In this document: piece by piece, positions 52,286 to 62,138 of the stretch
Position numbering within the stretch: position 1 is the stretch's first letter
Layout: each line of letters begins with the position of its first letter
Source of the DNA: Xylanimicrobium pachnodae JCM 13526 = NBRC 107786
GTDB taxonomy: Bacteria > Actinomycetota > Actinomycetes > Actinomycetales > Cellulomonadaceae
Assembly (NCBI GenBank): GCA_001592145.1
Contig: BCWJ01000006.1
Span: forward strand, 62,001 to 126,000
Reading direction: 5' to 3'
Length of the DNA stretch: 64,000 bases
Notes under the pieces: generated by a model
What the model was told of the DNA's origin: nothing
Database searches by the model: none
Seen by the model: only the letters and a program-made list of their open reading frames with translations
Made by a program: the position numbers and the translations under genes

Positions 52286-54477
52286 GCCGGGGCGCCGTCG
52301 TCATCACGGCGGAGCCGGACGAGCCGCTCGCACGAGCCGCCGACCGGCTGGCGGCGGCGCTCGCCGACGACCCGGGGCGCGCTGTCGAGGTCCGGCTCGC
52401 CCCCGGGACGTACCGGCTGTCCGCTCGTCTGCGGCTCGGGGGCGAGCACTCCGGTACCGCGCGGCATCCGGTGACGTGGATCGGTGCGGGCGCGATGCTC
52501 AGCGGGGGTGTGCCGCTCGTCTGGCAGGCGGGCGGCGACGGTCGCTGGGTGGCGACGGTCCCGGACGGCGTCGTCCCGGCGGACCTGTTCGTCGGCGGCC
52601 GGCGCAGCCCGCGTGCGCGGACCGCGCCGCAACCGGCGGACGTCTGCCACGCGGTGCCGCACGGCCTGACGGGCGCGCGGGCGGTGGGCCTGGACCGGTG
52701 GGCGCGCCCGGAGGCGGTGACGTGCGTCGCCACGGTGCGGTGGCGGGCGTACCACCTCCCGGTGAGCGGGGTGGTGGGTGACGTCGTCACGTTCCCGGAG
52801 CCGTGCTGGACGAACGCCCGGGGCGGGACGGGGAGGGTGGGCCCGCACTGGGACACGACGGCGCTGGACGGGTCCCAGTTCGCGGGCGGCGTCGTGTTCG
52901 AGAACGCGATCGAGCTGCTGGCCGAACCGGGAGACCATGTGTGGGACCCGGTGGCGCGGACCATCACGTACCAGCCGTTGCCGGATCAGGACCCAGCACG
53001 GTGCGAGGGCGTGATCCCGGTGTGCGAGAACCTGCTGGTGCTCGACGGCGCACAGCACGTGCGGTTCGCGGGCCTGACGTTCCGCCACTCCGCGTTCACC
53101 CAGGTCACGACGCCGGGCGGGTACGTGGGCGCTCAGGCGGGGCTCACGCTCACGGGCGCTGACGGCCCCCGGGAGGCGGCGGGGCGGTTCTACACGAAGC
53201 CGCCCGCAGCGCTCGTGGTGCGCCGCGGCAGCGACGTCACCGTGGAGGGGTGCGACTTCCGTGGGCTCGCCGGGGCCGGGGTGGTGCTCGAGCACGGCAG
53301 CCGCGACTGCGACGTGACCGGCTCGACGTTCGAGGACCTGGGCTCGGGCGCCGTCTACCTCGGGGACACCGACCCGCACCCGCCCGTCGAGCAGAGGTCC
53401 TGGCGCAACACCGTCAGCCGATGCGTCGTGCGGCGGTGCGGAGCCCGGTACACCGACGCCGTCGCCATCTGGGCCGGGTACGTGAGCGCGACGACGATCG
53501 ACCACAACACCGTCGAGGACGTGCCGTACTCCGGCATCTCGATCGGCTGGGGCTGGAACCAGCCGGAGGCCCGCGCGAGCGTGCTCCACGACAACCGCGT
53601 GACGGCCAACCGCGTCGTGGACGTGATGCGCCCGGCGAGCGGCATGCACGACGGCGGGGCGATCTACGTCCAGGGGGCACAGCCGGGCACCGTGATCGCG
53701 TGCAACTACCTGGACCGGTCAGGGTACGGCGGCACCCAACGCGACGGGAACGGCATCTACCTCGACGAGGAGTCGTCGTTCGTGCTCGTGGAACGCAACG
53801 TGGTCACGCGGGTCGGGTACAAGTGGGTGTCGAACTGGGCGGCCTACGGCATCGCGAACCGGCTGGACGGCAACTGGACGGACACGGACGCGCCCCCGCT
53901 GGGCGGAGCCGGCTCCGGGACCGTGGGTGACCACGTGCGCCTGCCCGTCCTGCCCCCCGAGGCGATCGCGGTCGCCGCCGCCGCGGGTGCCGAACGGGTG
54001 GCCCCCGTGTGGGGCGGCGACATCGACCTGGCCCGGGGCCGTCCGGCCACGCAGTCCACGGTGGCGGCGACCGCCGCGCGGACCACCGAGGACCTGTCCC
54101 GGCTCGGCGACGGGCAGGTGGACGCCATCGTGGCGGCGCAGCTGCCCCCGGTGGCCGCCGCGATCGCGGTGGACGGCAACACCTGCACCGACACAGCGAC
54201 CCGCGACGAGCCGGACTCGTGGTGGCGCGTGGACCTGGGTGCCGAGCGGTCGATCGGCGTGGTCGAGCTGTGGAACGCCGAGTCGATGATCAGCCGCGAC
54301 GTCGTCGTCGAGGTGACCGACGCCGCGGGACGCACCACCGCGTCGATCACGGTCGCAGGGCCGGTGCGCCGGCCGAGCCTTGTCGCGGTGGCCGCGCGGG
54401 GCCGTCATCTGATCGTGCGGCGCGCCGGCGGGGGCATCGCCCTGGCCACGGTGGTCGTCCACCCGGCCTGCGAGTGA
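52282..54477 (+). CDS. Right-handed beta-helix glycan enzyme with a C-terminal lectin-like domain
   Basis: 731 aa. N-terminal beta-helix (residues about 1-560) with inserted beta-sandwich near LFVGGRRSPRARTAPQ, resembling GH141-type glycosidases; short beta-helix repeats follow (VTVEGCDFRGLAGAGVVLEHG, TTIDHNTVEDVPYSGISIGW). C-terminal segment ARGRPATQSTV, AVDGNTCTDTA and DSWWRVDLG suggests a discoidin/F-type lectin (FTP) domain, a fucose-binding fold in some proteins. No signal peptide, so cytoplasmic. GTG 52282 overlaps the DUF2264 stop. Actual substrate unknown. Confidence 0.75.
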   Translation: MSRGAVVITAEPDEPLARAADRLAAALADDPGRAVEVRLAPGTYRLSARLRLGGEHSGTARHPVTWIGAGAMLSGGVPLVWQAGGDGRWVATVPDGVVPADLFVGGRRSPRARTAPQPADVCHAVPHGLTGARAVGLDRWARPEAVTCVATVRWRAYHLPVSGVVGDVVTFPEPCWTNARGGTGRVGPHWDTTALDGSQFAGGVVFENAIELLAEPGDHVWDPVARTITYQPLPDQDPARCEGVIPVCENLLVLDGAQHVRFAGLTFRHSAFTQVTTPGGYVGAQAGLTLTGADGPREAAGRFYTKPPAALVVRRGSDVTVEGCDFRGLAGAGVVLEHGSRDCDVTGSTFEDLGSGAVYLGDTDPHPPVEQRSWRNTVSRCVVRRCGARYTDAVAIWAGYVSATTIDHNTVEDVPYSGISIGWGWNQPEARASVLHDNRVTANRVVDVMRPASGMHDGGAIYVQGAQPGTVIACNYLDRSGYGGTQRDGNGIYLDEESSFVLVERNVVTRVGYKWVSNWAAYGIANRLDGNWTDTDAPPLGGAGSGTVGDHVRLPVLPPEAIAVAAAAGAERVAPVWGGDIDLARGRPATQSTVAATAARTTEDLSRLGDGQVDAIVAAQLPPVAAAIAVDGNTCTDTATRDEPDSWWRVDLGAERSIGVVELWNAESMISRDVVVEVTDAAGRTTASITVAGPVRRPSLVAVAARGRHLIVRRAGGGIALATVVVHPACE

Positions 54478-54511
54478 GGCGGGTGCGCCGCACATGTACT
54501 CAACCGTTCCC

Positions 54512-54955
54512 TCAGCCCCGCGCGGCGGCGGTGATGAGCGCCGTGACGCGGGCCTGCACCGCCGGTGACCAGGTGGTGATCGCGAACGACACGGGCCACA
54601 TGTCGCCGTCGTCCAGCGCCGACGCCTCCTGGAACTCCAACGTGCAGTAGCGCGAGCCGAACTTGCCCGCGTTCTTGAACGCGACCAGCAGCCTGCCGTC
54701 CGACGTGGTGTAGGCCGGCATGCCGTACCACGTCTTGGTCAGGACCTCCGGGACGGTCGAGGTGATCGTCGCGTGCACGCGCTCCGCGAGCACCCTGTCG
54801 GCTGGGGCCATCTCCGCGATCTTCGTCAGGGCTGCCTGCAGGTCGTCGGCCTTGCGCTCGCCCTTCTTGCCCTCGGCGCGCAGCTCCGCCGAGCGCGCCT
54901 TCATCGCCGCGCGCTCCTGCGCGCTGAACGTCCCCTGCTGGGTCTCGGTGGTCAT
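54512..54955 (-). CDS. DUF1801 (YdhG-like) protein
   Basis: 147 aa. Ala/Lys/Glu-rich helical start, then the YjbR/CyaY-like DUF1801 fold: TKTWYGMPAYTTSDGRLLVAF and WPVSFAITTWSPAVQARV. ATG 54955 has AGGAGC 7 nt upstream. Convergent to the preceding gene. Role unknown. Confidence 0.85.
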   Translation of the reverse strand: MTTETQQGTFSAQERAAMKARSAELRAEGKKGERKADDLQAALTKIAEMAPADRVLAERVHATITSTVPEVLTKTWYGMPAYTTSDGRLLVAFKNAGKFGSRYCTLEFQEASALDDGDMWPVSFAITTWSPAVQARVTALITAAARG

Positions 54956-55096
54956 GGCCTGCTCCTTCGTCCCGTGCTCGCCTCGCCGCGGGTGCGGCGG
55001 TCTCTCGCCAGGCTAGGGGCGGCCCTGGCGTGGTGGCTTCTTCGATCCTGCTCGCTTCTTCGGGCCGACGCCGGTGCGCGGTGCGACCCTGGTCGT

Positions 55097-56716
55097 ATGA
55101 GCGGCGCGGCGGACCACACCGACGGGGGTCGGCCAGGCTCGGGCCGGTCACGCCGGGGGTGGGCGGCGCTCGCGGGTGTCGTCTCCGCGGCGGCCGGGCT
55201 CGGGGTCGCGGAGCTGCTCGCCGCGTTCGTGGACCCCGCGTCGAGTCCTGTCGTGGCGGCGGGCGGCGCCGTCGTCGACGTCGTACCGGGGTGGCTCAAG
55301 GAGACGGCGATCGCCCTGTTCGGCACCGCGGACAAGGCCGTGCTGCTGATCGTCATGGGCGGCGTCCTGGCCGGGGGAGCGGCACTCGCAGGCATGATCG
55401 AGGTACGGCGTCCGCCGTGGGGCGCGGTGCTGCTGGCCGCCGTGGGGGTGGCAGGCGCGGCCGTGGCGGCCACCCGGCCCGGGGCGACCTCGACCTGGGC
55501 GGTGCCGGGCGTCGTCGGCGTCGTCGTGGCCGTGCCGCTCCTGCGGGTGCTGGCGGCGACCGTGCGCCCACCGGAGGCGACCGGGGCGCGGACGGCGACT
55601 GCCGCCGCTTCTGCGCAGGCGCAGGCAGTCGACCGGCGCAGGTTTCTCCAGCTCGGCGCGATCGCGACGGCGGGCGCGGTGCTCGCCGTGATCGCGTCGC
55701 GTGCGGTGGGCGCCGGAGCGCGTGCCGTGGAGGCGGTCCGCGCGACCCTGCACCTGCCCGCCCCGGCTCTCCCGGCACCCGCCGTCCCGGCAGGCGCCGA
55801 CCTGCACATCGCGGGGCTCGCACCCTACCTCACGGCGAACTCCGGCTTCTACCGCATCGACACCGCGCTCCGGGTCCCTGCGGTCGACCCCGAGGAGTGG
55901 ACGCTGCGCGTCTCAGGTCTGGTCGACGCTCCGTTCGAACTGACATGGGCCGAACTGCTCGCGCTCCCGCTCCAGGAGCATCACGTCACGCTCGCCTGCG
56001 TGTCCAACGACGTCGGCGGGGACCTGATCGGCAACGCCCGCTGGCTCGGCTACCCGGTGCGGGAGCTGCTCGCGCGGGCCCGCCCGCGACCGGGTGCCGA
56101 CATGGTGCTCTCGCGCAGCGTGGACGGCTTCACGGCCGGCACCCCGCTGGACGTCCTGCTCGACCCGGACCGCGCGTGCCTGCTTGCGATCGGGATGAAC
56201 GGCGAGCCGCTGCCCGCCGTGCATGGTTTCCCCGCCCGGCTGGTGGTGCCCGGCCTGTACGGGTACGTCTCCGCCACCAAATGGGTCACCGAGCTCACGG
56301 TCACGCGGTTCGCCGACGACGTCGCCTATTGGACGCAGCGCGGCTGGTCCGCGCGCGGGCCGATCAAGCTGGAGTCGCGCATCGACGTGCCCCGGGCCGG
56401 CGCCGGGGTCACGCCGTCCGGCGACGGCACCGTGGTGATCGCGGGGGTCGCGTGGGCGCAGCACACCGGGATCAGCGCCGTCGAGGTGCAGGTGGACGAC
56501 GGACCCTGGGTGGCGGTGACCCTCGCCGACACCGTGGGGCCCGACACGTGGCGGCAGTGGCGGTACGCCTGGGACGCGGCCGGCGCCGGCGCGGGGGAGC
56601 ACACGCTGCGGGTGCGCGCGACCGACGCGGACGCCGTCGTGCAGACCGCCGACGTGGCCCCGCCCGCCCCGGACGGGGCGAGCGGCTGGCACACCGTCTC
56701 GGTGTCTGTCCGCTGA
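55097..56716 (+). CDS. Membrane-anchored molybdopterin-dependent oxidoreductase
   Basis: 539 aa. N-terminal membrane part with about four helices (WAALAGVVSAAAGLGVAELL; KAVLLIVMGGVLAGGAALA; AVLLAAVGVAGAAVAA; VPGVVGVVVAVPLLRVLAA), then RRRFLQLG, a Tat-like motif before a fifth helix, then the extracellular sulfite-oxidase-fold domain with molybdenum-ligand Cys in TLACVSNDVGGDLIG. A C-terminal Mo-co dimerisation (Ig-like) domain follows. YedY/sulfite-oxidase family; electron acceptor unknown. ATG 55097 chosen; only a weak GACCCT box precedes it. Confidence 0.85.
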   Translation: MSGAADHTDGGRPGSGRSRRGWAALAGVVSAAAGLGVAELLAAFVDPASSPVVAAGGAVVDVVPGWLKETAIALFGTADKAVLLIVMGGVLAGGAALAGMIEVRRPPWGAVLLAAVGVAGAAVAATRPGATSTWAVPGVVGVVVAVPLLRVLAATVRPPEATGARTATAAASAQAQAVDRRRFLQLGAIATAGAVLAVIASRAVGAGARAVEAVRATLHLPAPALPAPAVPAGADLHIAGLAPYLTANSGFYRIDTALRVPAVDPEEWTLRVSGLVDAPFELTWAELLALPLQEHHVTLACVSNDVGGDLIGNARWLGYPVRELLARARPRPGADMVLSRSVDGFTAGTPLDVLLDPDRACLLAIGMNGEPLPAVHGFPARLVVPGLYGYVSATKWVTELTVTRFADDVAYWTQRGWSARGPIKLESRIDVPRAGAGVTPSGDGTVVIAGVAWAQHTGISAVEVQVDDGPWVAVTLADTVGPDTWRQWRYAWDAAGAGAGEHTLRVRATDADAVVQTADVAPPAPDGASGWHTVSVSVR

Positions 56717-56826
56717 GGTCGTCAGGTCCGGACCCGTCCGTGACTGCGCGGGCGATGTGACCTGTGGCACCCTCGTGGAGCCGTGCGCCGACCGTTCGAC
56801 CGCGGCGCGCCACCTGAGGGAGAACC

Positions 56827-58407
56827 ATGAAGCACACCCACCGACGGGTCACCGCCGTCGTCGCCGTCGTGACCCTGACCGCCGTGACCCTGACCGCGGC
56901 GTGCACCCCTGACGGAGACGTGCCAGAGCCCCCGGTGACCGCGTCGACGTCGGCGTCGGCGTCGCAGCCACCCACCGCCGACGATGTCGTCGAGACCCGG
57001 GAGGTGACCATGGGCGCCGGTGAGGTGCGGATCGGGCTGCACCCGCTCGTGCGGGTGGGGGACTACCTCGTGCTCACCGCCGATCTGACGCCGAGCTCGC
57101 CGCCCGCCGACGGATCCATGCTCACCACCGGCTGGTTCGACCTCTACACCACCCCGGACGTGTACGACGGCGGCGGTGCGTTCCGGCTCGTCGACCCGGT
57201 CGGCCTGCGCATCCACCTGCCCGCCTACGACGACGCCGACCACGCCGTGGGCACGCACACCTCGTCGTGGATCGCGTTGCGCGCCGAGGGCACCCGACTC
57301 CAGCGCGTGTACGCCGCCCCCGACGACGACGCCGCGCTCGGACTCGTCATCCCCGGCGGGTACGTCGAGTCCCTGCCCGTCATCGACGGCGCACCGCCGG
57401 CGCCGACCCTGCCCGGCTCCGACACGATCGCAGAACCCCTCGACCTCACCGCCGTCGCCGAGGCGCCCGTGCGCACGCTGGAGAGCTTCAGCCGCCAGCT
57501 CGACGGCGCCGTCCAGGTGCTCACCACCAGCACCGACGTGCAGATCGACCTCGCCGGCGACGTGCTGTTCGACTTCGGGTCCGCGGACCTCACCGTGCAA
57601 GGTGCCGCCGCGATCGACATGGCCGCCACCGCGCTCAGCGCGAACGACGGCGGCGTCGTCGACATCGTGGGCCACACCGACGACGTCGGGGACGACGCGT
57701 TCAACCAGACCCTCTCCGAACAGCGCGCCGCCACCGTGCAGGCGGCGCTCGCGGACCGCATCGACCCGTCCGCGTTCGACCTGCGCACCTCGGGCAAGGG
57801 TGAGACCGAACCGGCCGTCCCGAACGACTCCGACGAGAACCGTGCCAAGAACCGGCGCGTCACGCTCACGCTGACCACGCAGGCGGTCACGCGCAGCGAG
57901 ATCCCGGTCTCCGGTGACCTCCCTGCCTTCACCGACGACGGCCCTGTTGCGACCGGTGCCGACGGCGTCGACCTCGACCTCCGCGTCGCCGGCACGTTCC
58001 ACGTCTCGGTCGCATCCGCTCACCGTGTCGGCGGCATGCTCGTGGTCGCGGTCGACGCCACCCGTGCCGGCGACGACCCCTACGAGCCCGCCTTCGCGAT
58101 GAACCTCTCCTCGACCGTCTGGTCGTACCGCGGCTCGGACGCCGACTCCGGGCTCTACCCCTTCGCCCCGCAGGTGCTCGTCGGGTCGACCGCGGTGTAC
58201 CCGCTCGACTACCAGATCTCGACCACCGGCTCCGGGACGACGTCGTGGCGGCTCGTCGGGCAGAACGACGCCCAGGTGGGCGCCGCCGGGGGTCAGACGC
58301 TGCGCATGATGGCCTACTACCCCGACGTCGCCGACGCCGAGACCATCACCATCGAGAACCACGGGCTGACCAGCACGTTCCGTCTCACGGACGTCCCGGT
58401 CGAGTAG
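56827..58407 (+). CDS. OmpA-domain lipoprotein
   Basis: 526 aa. Signal peptide with lipobox LTAAC, then a Ser/Ala linker. Residues about 60-200: unknown beta-rich domain. Residues about 235-345: OmpA/MotB peptidoglycan-binding domain (DVLFDFGSADLTVQG; IVGHTDDVGDDAFNQ; NRAKNRRVTL), including the Asp-Arg pair that binds diaminopimelate. C-terminal about 180 aa: another unknown domain with LSSTVWSYRGSDADSGL. ATG 56827 has GAGGGAG 6 nt upstream. Likely an envelope-attached protein in an outer-membrane-less actinomycete. Confidence 0.85.
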   Translation: MKHTHRRVTAVVAVVTLTAVTLTAACTPDGDVPEPPVTASTSASASQPPTADDVVETREVTMGAGEVRIGLHPLVRVGDYLVLTADLTPSSPPADGSMLTTGWFDLYTTPDVYDGGGAFRLVDPVGLRIHLPAYDDADHAVGTHTSSWIALRAEGTRLQRVYAAPDDDAALGLVIPGGYVESLPVIDGAPPAPTLPGSDTIAEPLDLTAVAEAPVRTLESFSRQLDGAVQVLTTSTDVQIDLAGDVLFDFGSADLTVQGAAAIDMAATALSANDGGVVDIVGHTDDVGDDAFNQTLSEQRAATVQAALADRIDPSAFDLRTSGKGETEPAVPNDSDENRAKNRRVTLTLTTQAVTRSEIPVSGDLPAFTDDGPVATGADGVDLDLRVAGTFHVSVASAHRVGGMLVVAVDATRAGDDPYEPAFAMNLSSTVWSYRGSDADSGLYPFAPQVLVGSTAVYPLDYQISTTGSGTTSWRLVGQNDAQVGAAGGQTLRMMAYYPDVADAETITIENHGLTSTFRLTDVPVE

Positions 58408-58527
58408 GCGTTCTCAGTCCCACCCGAGCATGAACCAGTCGCTCTCCGCGGACGGGGTCCATGCCCGTTCGTTGATGTCGCGCGTCGCCAGGACCTCGCT
58501 GACGGATCGGCTGAAGTGACCCACTGC

Positions 58528-58549
58528 CAGCCGCATGATCCTGCGGCTG
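58528..58549. terminator. Terminator at the metH 3' end
   Basis: Perfect 8-bp stem CAGCCGCA (58528-58535) and TGCGGCTG (58542-58549), loop TGATCC, immediately beyond the metH stop and convergent to the OmpA gene. Confidence 0.6.
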
Positions 58550-58556
58550 ACGCCGC

Positions 58557-61500
58557 CTACACGCTGAAGTACTTGGCCTCCGGGTGGTGGAACACCAACG
58601 CGTCGGTGGAGGCCTCCGGGTGGAGCTGGTACTCCTCGGAGAGCACGACGCCGATGCGTTCGGGGCGCAGCAGCTCGATGACCTTGTCGCGGTCCTCGAT
58701 GTTGGGGCAGGCCGGGTAGCCGAGGGACATGCGCGCCCCGCGGTACTCGAGCTTGAACAGGCCCTCGGTCTCGGCGGGCTCCTCGGCGGCAAAGCCGAGG
58801 TCGGCCCGGATGCGGGCGTGCCAGTACTCGGCGAGCGCCTCGGTGAGCTGGACGGACAGCCCGTGCATCTCCATGTAGTCGCGGTACTCGTTCGCGGCGA
58901 ACATCGCGGCGGTGTGCTTGGCAGCCTCGGCCCCGAACGTCACGAGCTGGACGGGCAGCACGTCGAGCTGCCCGGTCTCCTCGACCCACGAGCGGGGCTT
59001 GAGGAAGTCGGCCAGGCACAGGTGCCGGTCGCGGCGCTGGCGCGGGAACGTGAACCGCAGCCGTTCGGTGCCGGGCTCGCCGCCCGATCCGCCGTCGGGC
59101 CCGGCGTGGTGGGCGATGACGACGTCGTCGCCCTCGGACCAGGCGGGGAAGTAGCCGTAGACGACGGCGGCGTCGGCGATGCGCTCGGTGCGGATGCGGT
59201 CGAGCCACATGGCCAGGCGTGGCAGGCCTTCGCGCTGGCGCAGCTCCTCGTACGACGCGCCGTCCTCGCCGCGGCCGGGCTTGAGGCCCCACTGGCCCAG
59301 GAACACGGCCCGCTCGTCGAGGTAGGCGGCGTAGTCGGCCAGGGCGATGCCCTTGACGGTGCGCGTGCCCCAGAACGGCGGGGTGGGCACGTCGTTGTCG
59401 GCGGCGACGTCGGACCGGGCCGGCATGTCCTCGGGTGCGGTCTCGGTGACCGTCACCACGGCGTGGCGGCGCTTCTTGAGCGCCGGCAGGCCCACGGAGT
59501 CGGGGTCGGCGCCGCGCGCGATCGCCACGAGGGGCTCCATGAGCCGCAGGCCCTCGAAAGCGTCGCGGGCGTAGCGCACGGTGCCGGGGAACAGCCCGGC
59601 CAGGTCGTCCTCGACGTAGGTGCGGGTCAGGGCGGCGCCGCCGAGCAGCACGGGCCAGCGGTCCGCGTAGCCCCGGGCGGCGAGCTCCTGGAGGTTCTCC
59701 TTCATGACCACGGTGGACTTCACGAGCAGCCCGGACATGCCGATGACGTCGGCGTCGTGCTCGATGGCGGCCTCGATCAGGGCGCTGATGGGCTGCTTGA
59801 TCCCGATGTTGACGACCTGGTAGCCGTTGTTCGTCAGGATGATGTCGACGAGGTTCTTGCCGATGTCGTGCACGTCTCCGCGCACGGTGGCCAGCACGAT
59901 GGTGCCCTTGGTGGACCCGCCCTCGACCTTCTCCATGTGCGGTTCAAGCAGCGCGACGGCGGACTTCATCACCTCGGCGGACTGGAGCACGAACGGGAGC
60001 TGCATCTGGCCGGAGCCGAACAGCTCGCCCACCACCTGCATGCCGGCGAGCAGGTGGTCGTTGACGATGTCGAGCGCCTTCATCCCGGCGGCGAGCGCCT
60101 CGTCGACGTCGGCTTCGAGCCCCTTCTTGTTGCCGTCGATGATGCGGCGCGCCAGGCGTTCGCCGATGGGCAGGGCGGCCAGCTCGGCCTCGCGCGCGTC
60201 GCGCAGGGCGGCGGCGTCGACCCCCTCGAACAGGGAGAGCAGGTGCGCGAGCGGGTCGTGCGTGAGGTTCCCGGCGTCGTCGTACCGGCGCTTGTCCCAC
60301 ACGAGGTCGAGCGCGGCCTCCCACTGCTCGTCGCCGATGGCGGTGCGCGGCAGGATCTTGGCCGCGTGCACGATGGCGGAGTCGAGCCCGGCCTCGACGG
60401 CTTCGTGCAGGAACACCGAGTTGAGCACGGTGCGGGCGGCCGGGTTGAGGCCGAAGGACACGTTCGACACGCCGAGCGTGGTGTGCACGCCCGGGTACTT
60501 CGCGGTGATCTGGCGGATCGCCTCGATGGTCTCGATGGCGTCGCGTCGCGTCTCCTCCTGCCCGGTGGCGATGGGGAACGTCAGGGCGTCCACGATGATG
60601 TCGTCGACCCGCATGCCCCACTGCTCGACCAGCGTGTCGATGAGGCGCGAAGCGATGGCCACCTTGTGCTCGGTGGTGCGCGCCTGGCCCTCCTCGTCGA
60701 TCGTCAGGGCGACGACGGCGGTGCCGTGCTCCTTGACCAGCGGCATCACGCGGGCGAACCGCGACCCGGGCCCCTCGCCGTCCTCGAAGTTGACGGAGTT
60801 GACCACGGCGCGGCCACCGACGAGCTCGAGCCCGGCCTGCACGACCTCCGGCTCCGTCGAGTCGATGACCAGCGGCAGGGTGGAGGCGGAGGCGAGGCGG
60901 GAGACCACCTCGCGGATGTCGGCCACACCGTCACGGCCCACGTAGTCCACGCACACGTCGAGCAGGTGCGCGCCCTCACGGGTCTGCGCGCGGGCCAGGT
61001 CCACGATGTCGTCCCAGCGGCCCTCCAGCATGGCCTCGCGGAACGCCTTGGAGCCGTTGGCGTTGGTGCGCTCGCCGATGGCCAGGTAGCTGAGCTCCTG
61101 GGTGAGGTCGGTGGGGGAGTACAGGGAGGCGACGGCGTTCTCGCGCTGCGGGGTGCGGGCGGCCAGCGCCTGCCCGCGCACCGCGGCGACCACGGCGCCC
61201 AGGTGCTCCGGGGTGGTGCCGCAGCAGCCGCCCACCAGGCCGAGCCCGAACTCGCGGACGAACTGCGTGTGGGCCGCGGCGAGCTCCGTGGGGGTCAGGG
61301 GGTAGACGGCGCCGTTCGCCCCGAGCTCGGGCAGGCCCGCGTTCGGCATGCACGTCACCGGCATCTCGGAGTGCTGGGACAGGTAGCGCAGGTGCTCGGA
61401 CATCTTGTCCGGCCCGGTCGCACAGTTCAGGCCGATGGTGTCCACCCCGATGGACTGCAGCGCGGTCAGCGCGGCACCGATCTCGGAGCCCATGAGCATG

Positions 61501-62138
61501 GTGCCCGTCGTCTCCACGGTCACCGAGACCATCACCGGGACGCGCCGACCCACCGCGCCGAACGCGTCGTGCGCACCCGTGACCGCCGCCTTGGCCTGCA
61601 ACAGGTCCTGCGACGTCTCGATGAGCAGCGCGTCCGCACCGCCCTCCAGCAGGCCGGCCGCCTGCTCCGCGAACGTCGCCCGCAGGTGCGCGTACGTGGT
61701 GTGACCCAGCGAGGGCAGCTTGGTGCCCGGGCCCATCGAACCCAGCACCCAGCGGGGGCGCTCCGGCGTCGCGAACGTGTCCGCGCGCTCGCGCGCGATC
61801 GCGGCGCCCGCCCGGGCCAGCTCACGGATGCGGTCGTCGATGCCGTAGTCCGACAGGTTCGACCAGTTCGCGCCGAACGTGTTCGTCTCGATCGCGTCGA
61901 CCCCCACCTCGAGGTAGGCGTCGTGCACCGCGGCGATGATGTCCGGGCGCGAGACGTTGAGCACCTCGTTGCAGCCCTCGTGGCCCTGGTAGTCCTCCAG
62001 GGTGGGGTCCTGCGCCTGGATCATCGTGCCCATCGCGCCGTCGGCGACGACGACGCGCGAGCGCACCGCCTCCAGCAGGGCCGCGGCGCGGGCGTCGGCG
62101 GCGGTCGGATCGGCAGTGCGGGCGTCCACGGTGGTCAC
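58557..62138 (-). CDS. metH: Cobalamin-dependent methionine synthase
   Basis: Transfers methyl from methyltetrahydrofolate to homocysteine via cobalamin; 1193 aa. Domains in order: homocysteine-binding barrel (VADGAMGTMIQAQ; zinc Cys-Cys near VGGCCGTTP), pterin-binding barrel (GERTNANGSKAFREAM), cobalamin cap (MKALDIVNDHLLAGM), B12-binding with RGDVHDIGKNL (axial His in DVHDIG), and C-terminal SAM activation domain (GYPACPNIED). GTG 62138 follows TACGAT (62145-62150) by 6 nt: leaderless. No cobalamin riboswitch is visible upstream. Confidence 0.96.
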   Translation of the reverse strand: MTTVDARTADPTAADARAAALLEAVRSRVVVADGAMGTMIQAQDPTLEDYQGHEGCNEVLNVSRPDIIAAVHDAYLEVGVDAIETNTFGANWSNLSDYGIDDRIRELARAGAAIARERADTFATPERPRWVLGSMGPGTKLPSLGHTTYAHLRATFAEQAAGLLEGGADALLIETSQDLLQAKAAVTGAHDAFGAVGRRVPVMVSVTVETTGTMLMGSEIGAALTALQSIGVDTIGLNCATGPDKMSEHLRYLSQHSEMPVTCMPNAGLPELGANGAVYPLTPTELAAAHTQFVREFGLGLVGGCCGTTPEHLGAVVAAVRGQALAARTPQRENAVASLYSPTDLTQELSYLAIGERTNANGSKAFREAMLEGRWDDIVDLARAQTREGAHLLDVCVDYVGRDGVADIREVVSRLASASTLPLVIDSTEPEVVQAGLELVGGRAVVNSVNFEDGEGPGSRFARVMPLVKEHGTAVVALTIDEEGQARTTEHKVAIASRLIDTLVEQWGMRVDDIIVDALTFPIATGQEETRRDAIETIEAIRQITAKYPGVHTTLGVSNVSFGLNPAARTVLNSVFLHEAVEAGLDSAIVHAAKILPRTAIGDEQWEAALDLVWDKRRYDDAGNLTHDPLAHLLSLFEGVDAAALRDAREAELAALPIGERLARRIIDGNKKGLEADVDEALAAGMKALDIVNDHLLAGMQVVGELFGSGQMQLPFVLQSAEVMKSAVALLEPHMEKVEGGSTKGTIVLATVRGDVHDIGKNLVDIILTNNGYQVVNIGIKQPISALIEAAIEHDADVIGMSGLLVKSTVVMKENLQELAARGYADRWPVLLGGAALTRTYVEDDLAGLFPGTVRYARDAFEGLRLMEPLVAIARGADPDSVGLPALKKRRHAVVTVTETAPEDMPARSDVAADNDVPTPPFWGTRTVKGIALADYAAYLDERAVFLGQWGLKPGRGEDGASYEELRQREGLPRLAMWLDRIRTERIADAAVVYGYFPAWSEGDDVVIAHHAGPDGGSGGEPGTERLRFTFPRQRRDRHLCLADFLKPRSWVEETGQLDVLPVQLVTFGAEAAKHTAAMFAANEYRDYMEMHGLSVQLTEALAEYWHARIRADLGFAAEEPAETEGLFKLEYRGARMSLGYPACPNIEDRDKVIELLRPERIGVVLSEEYQLHPEASTDALVFHHPEAKYFSV

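Noticed and set aside
58414-58536. 40-aa ORF after metH
   Set aside because: Overlaps the metH terminator hairpin and lacks a ribosome site or -10 element; judged fortuitous.
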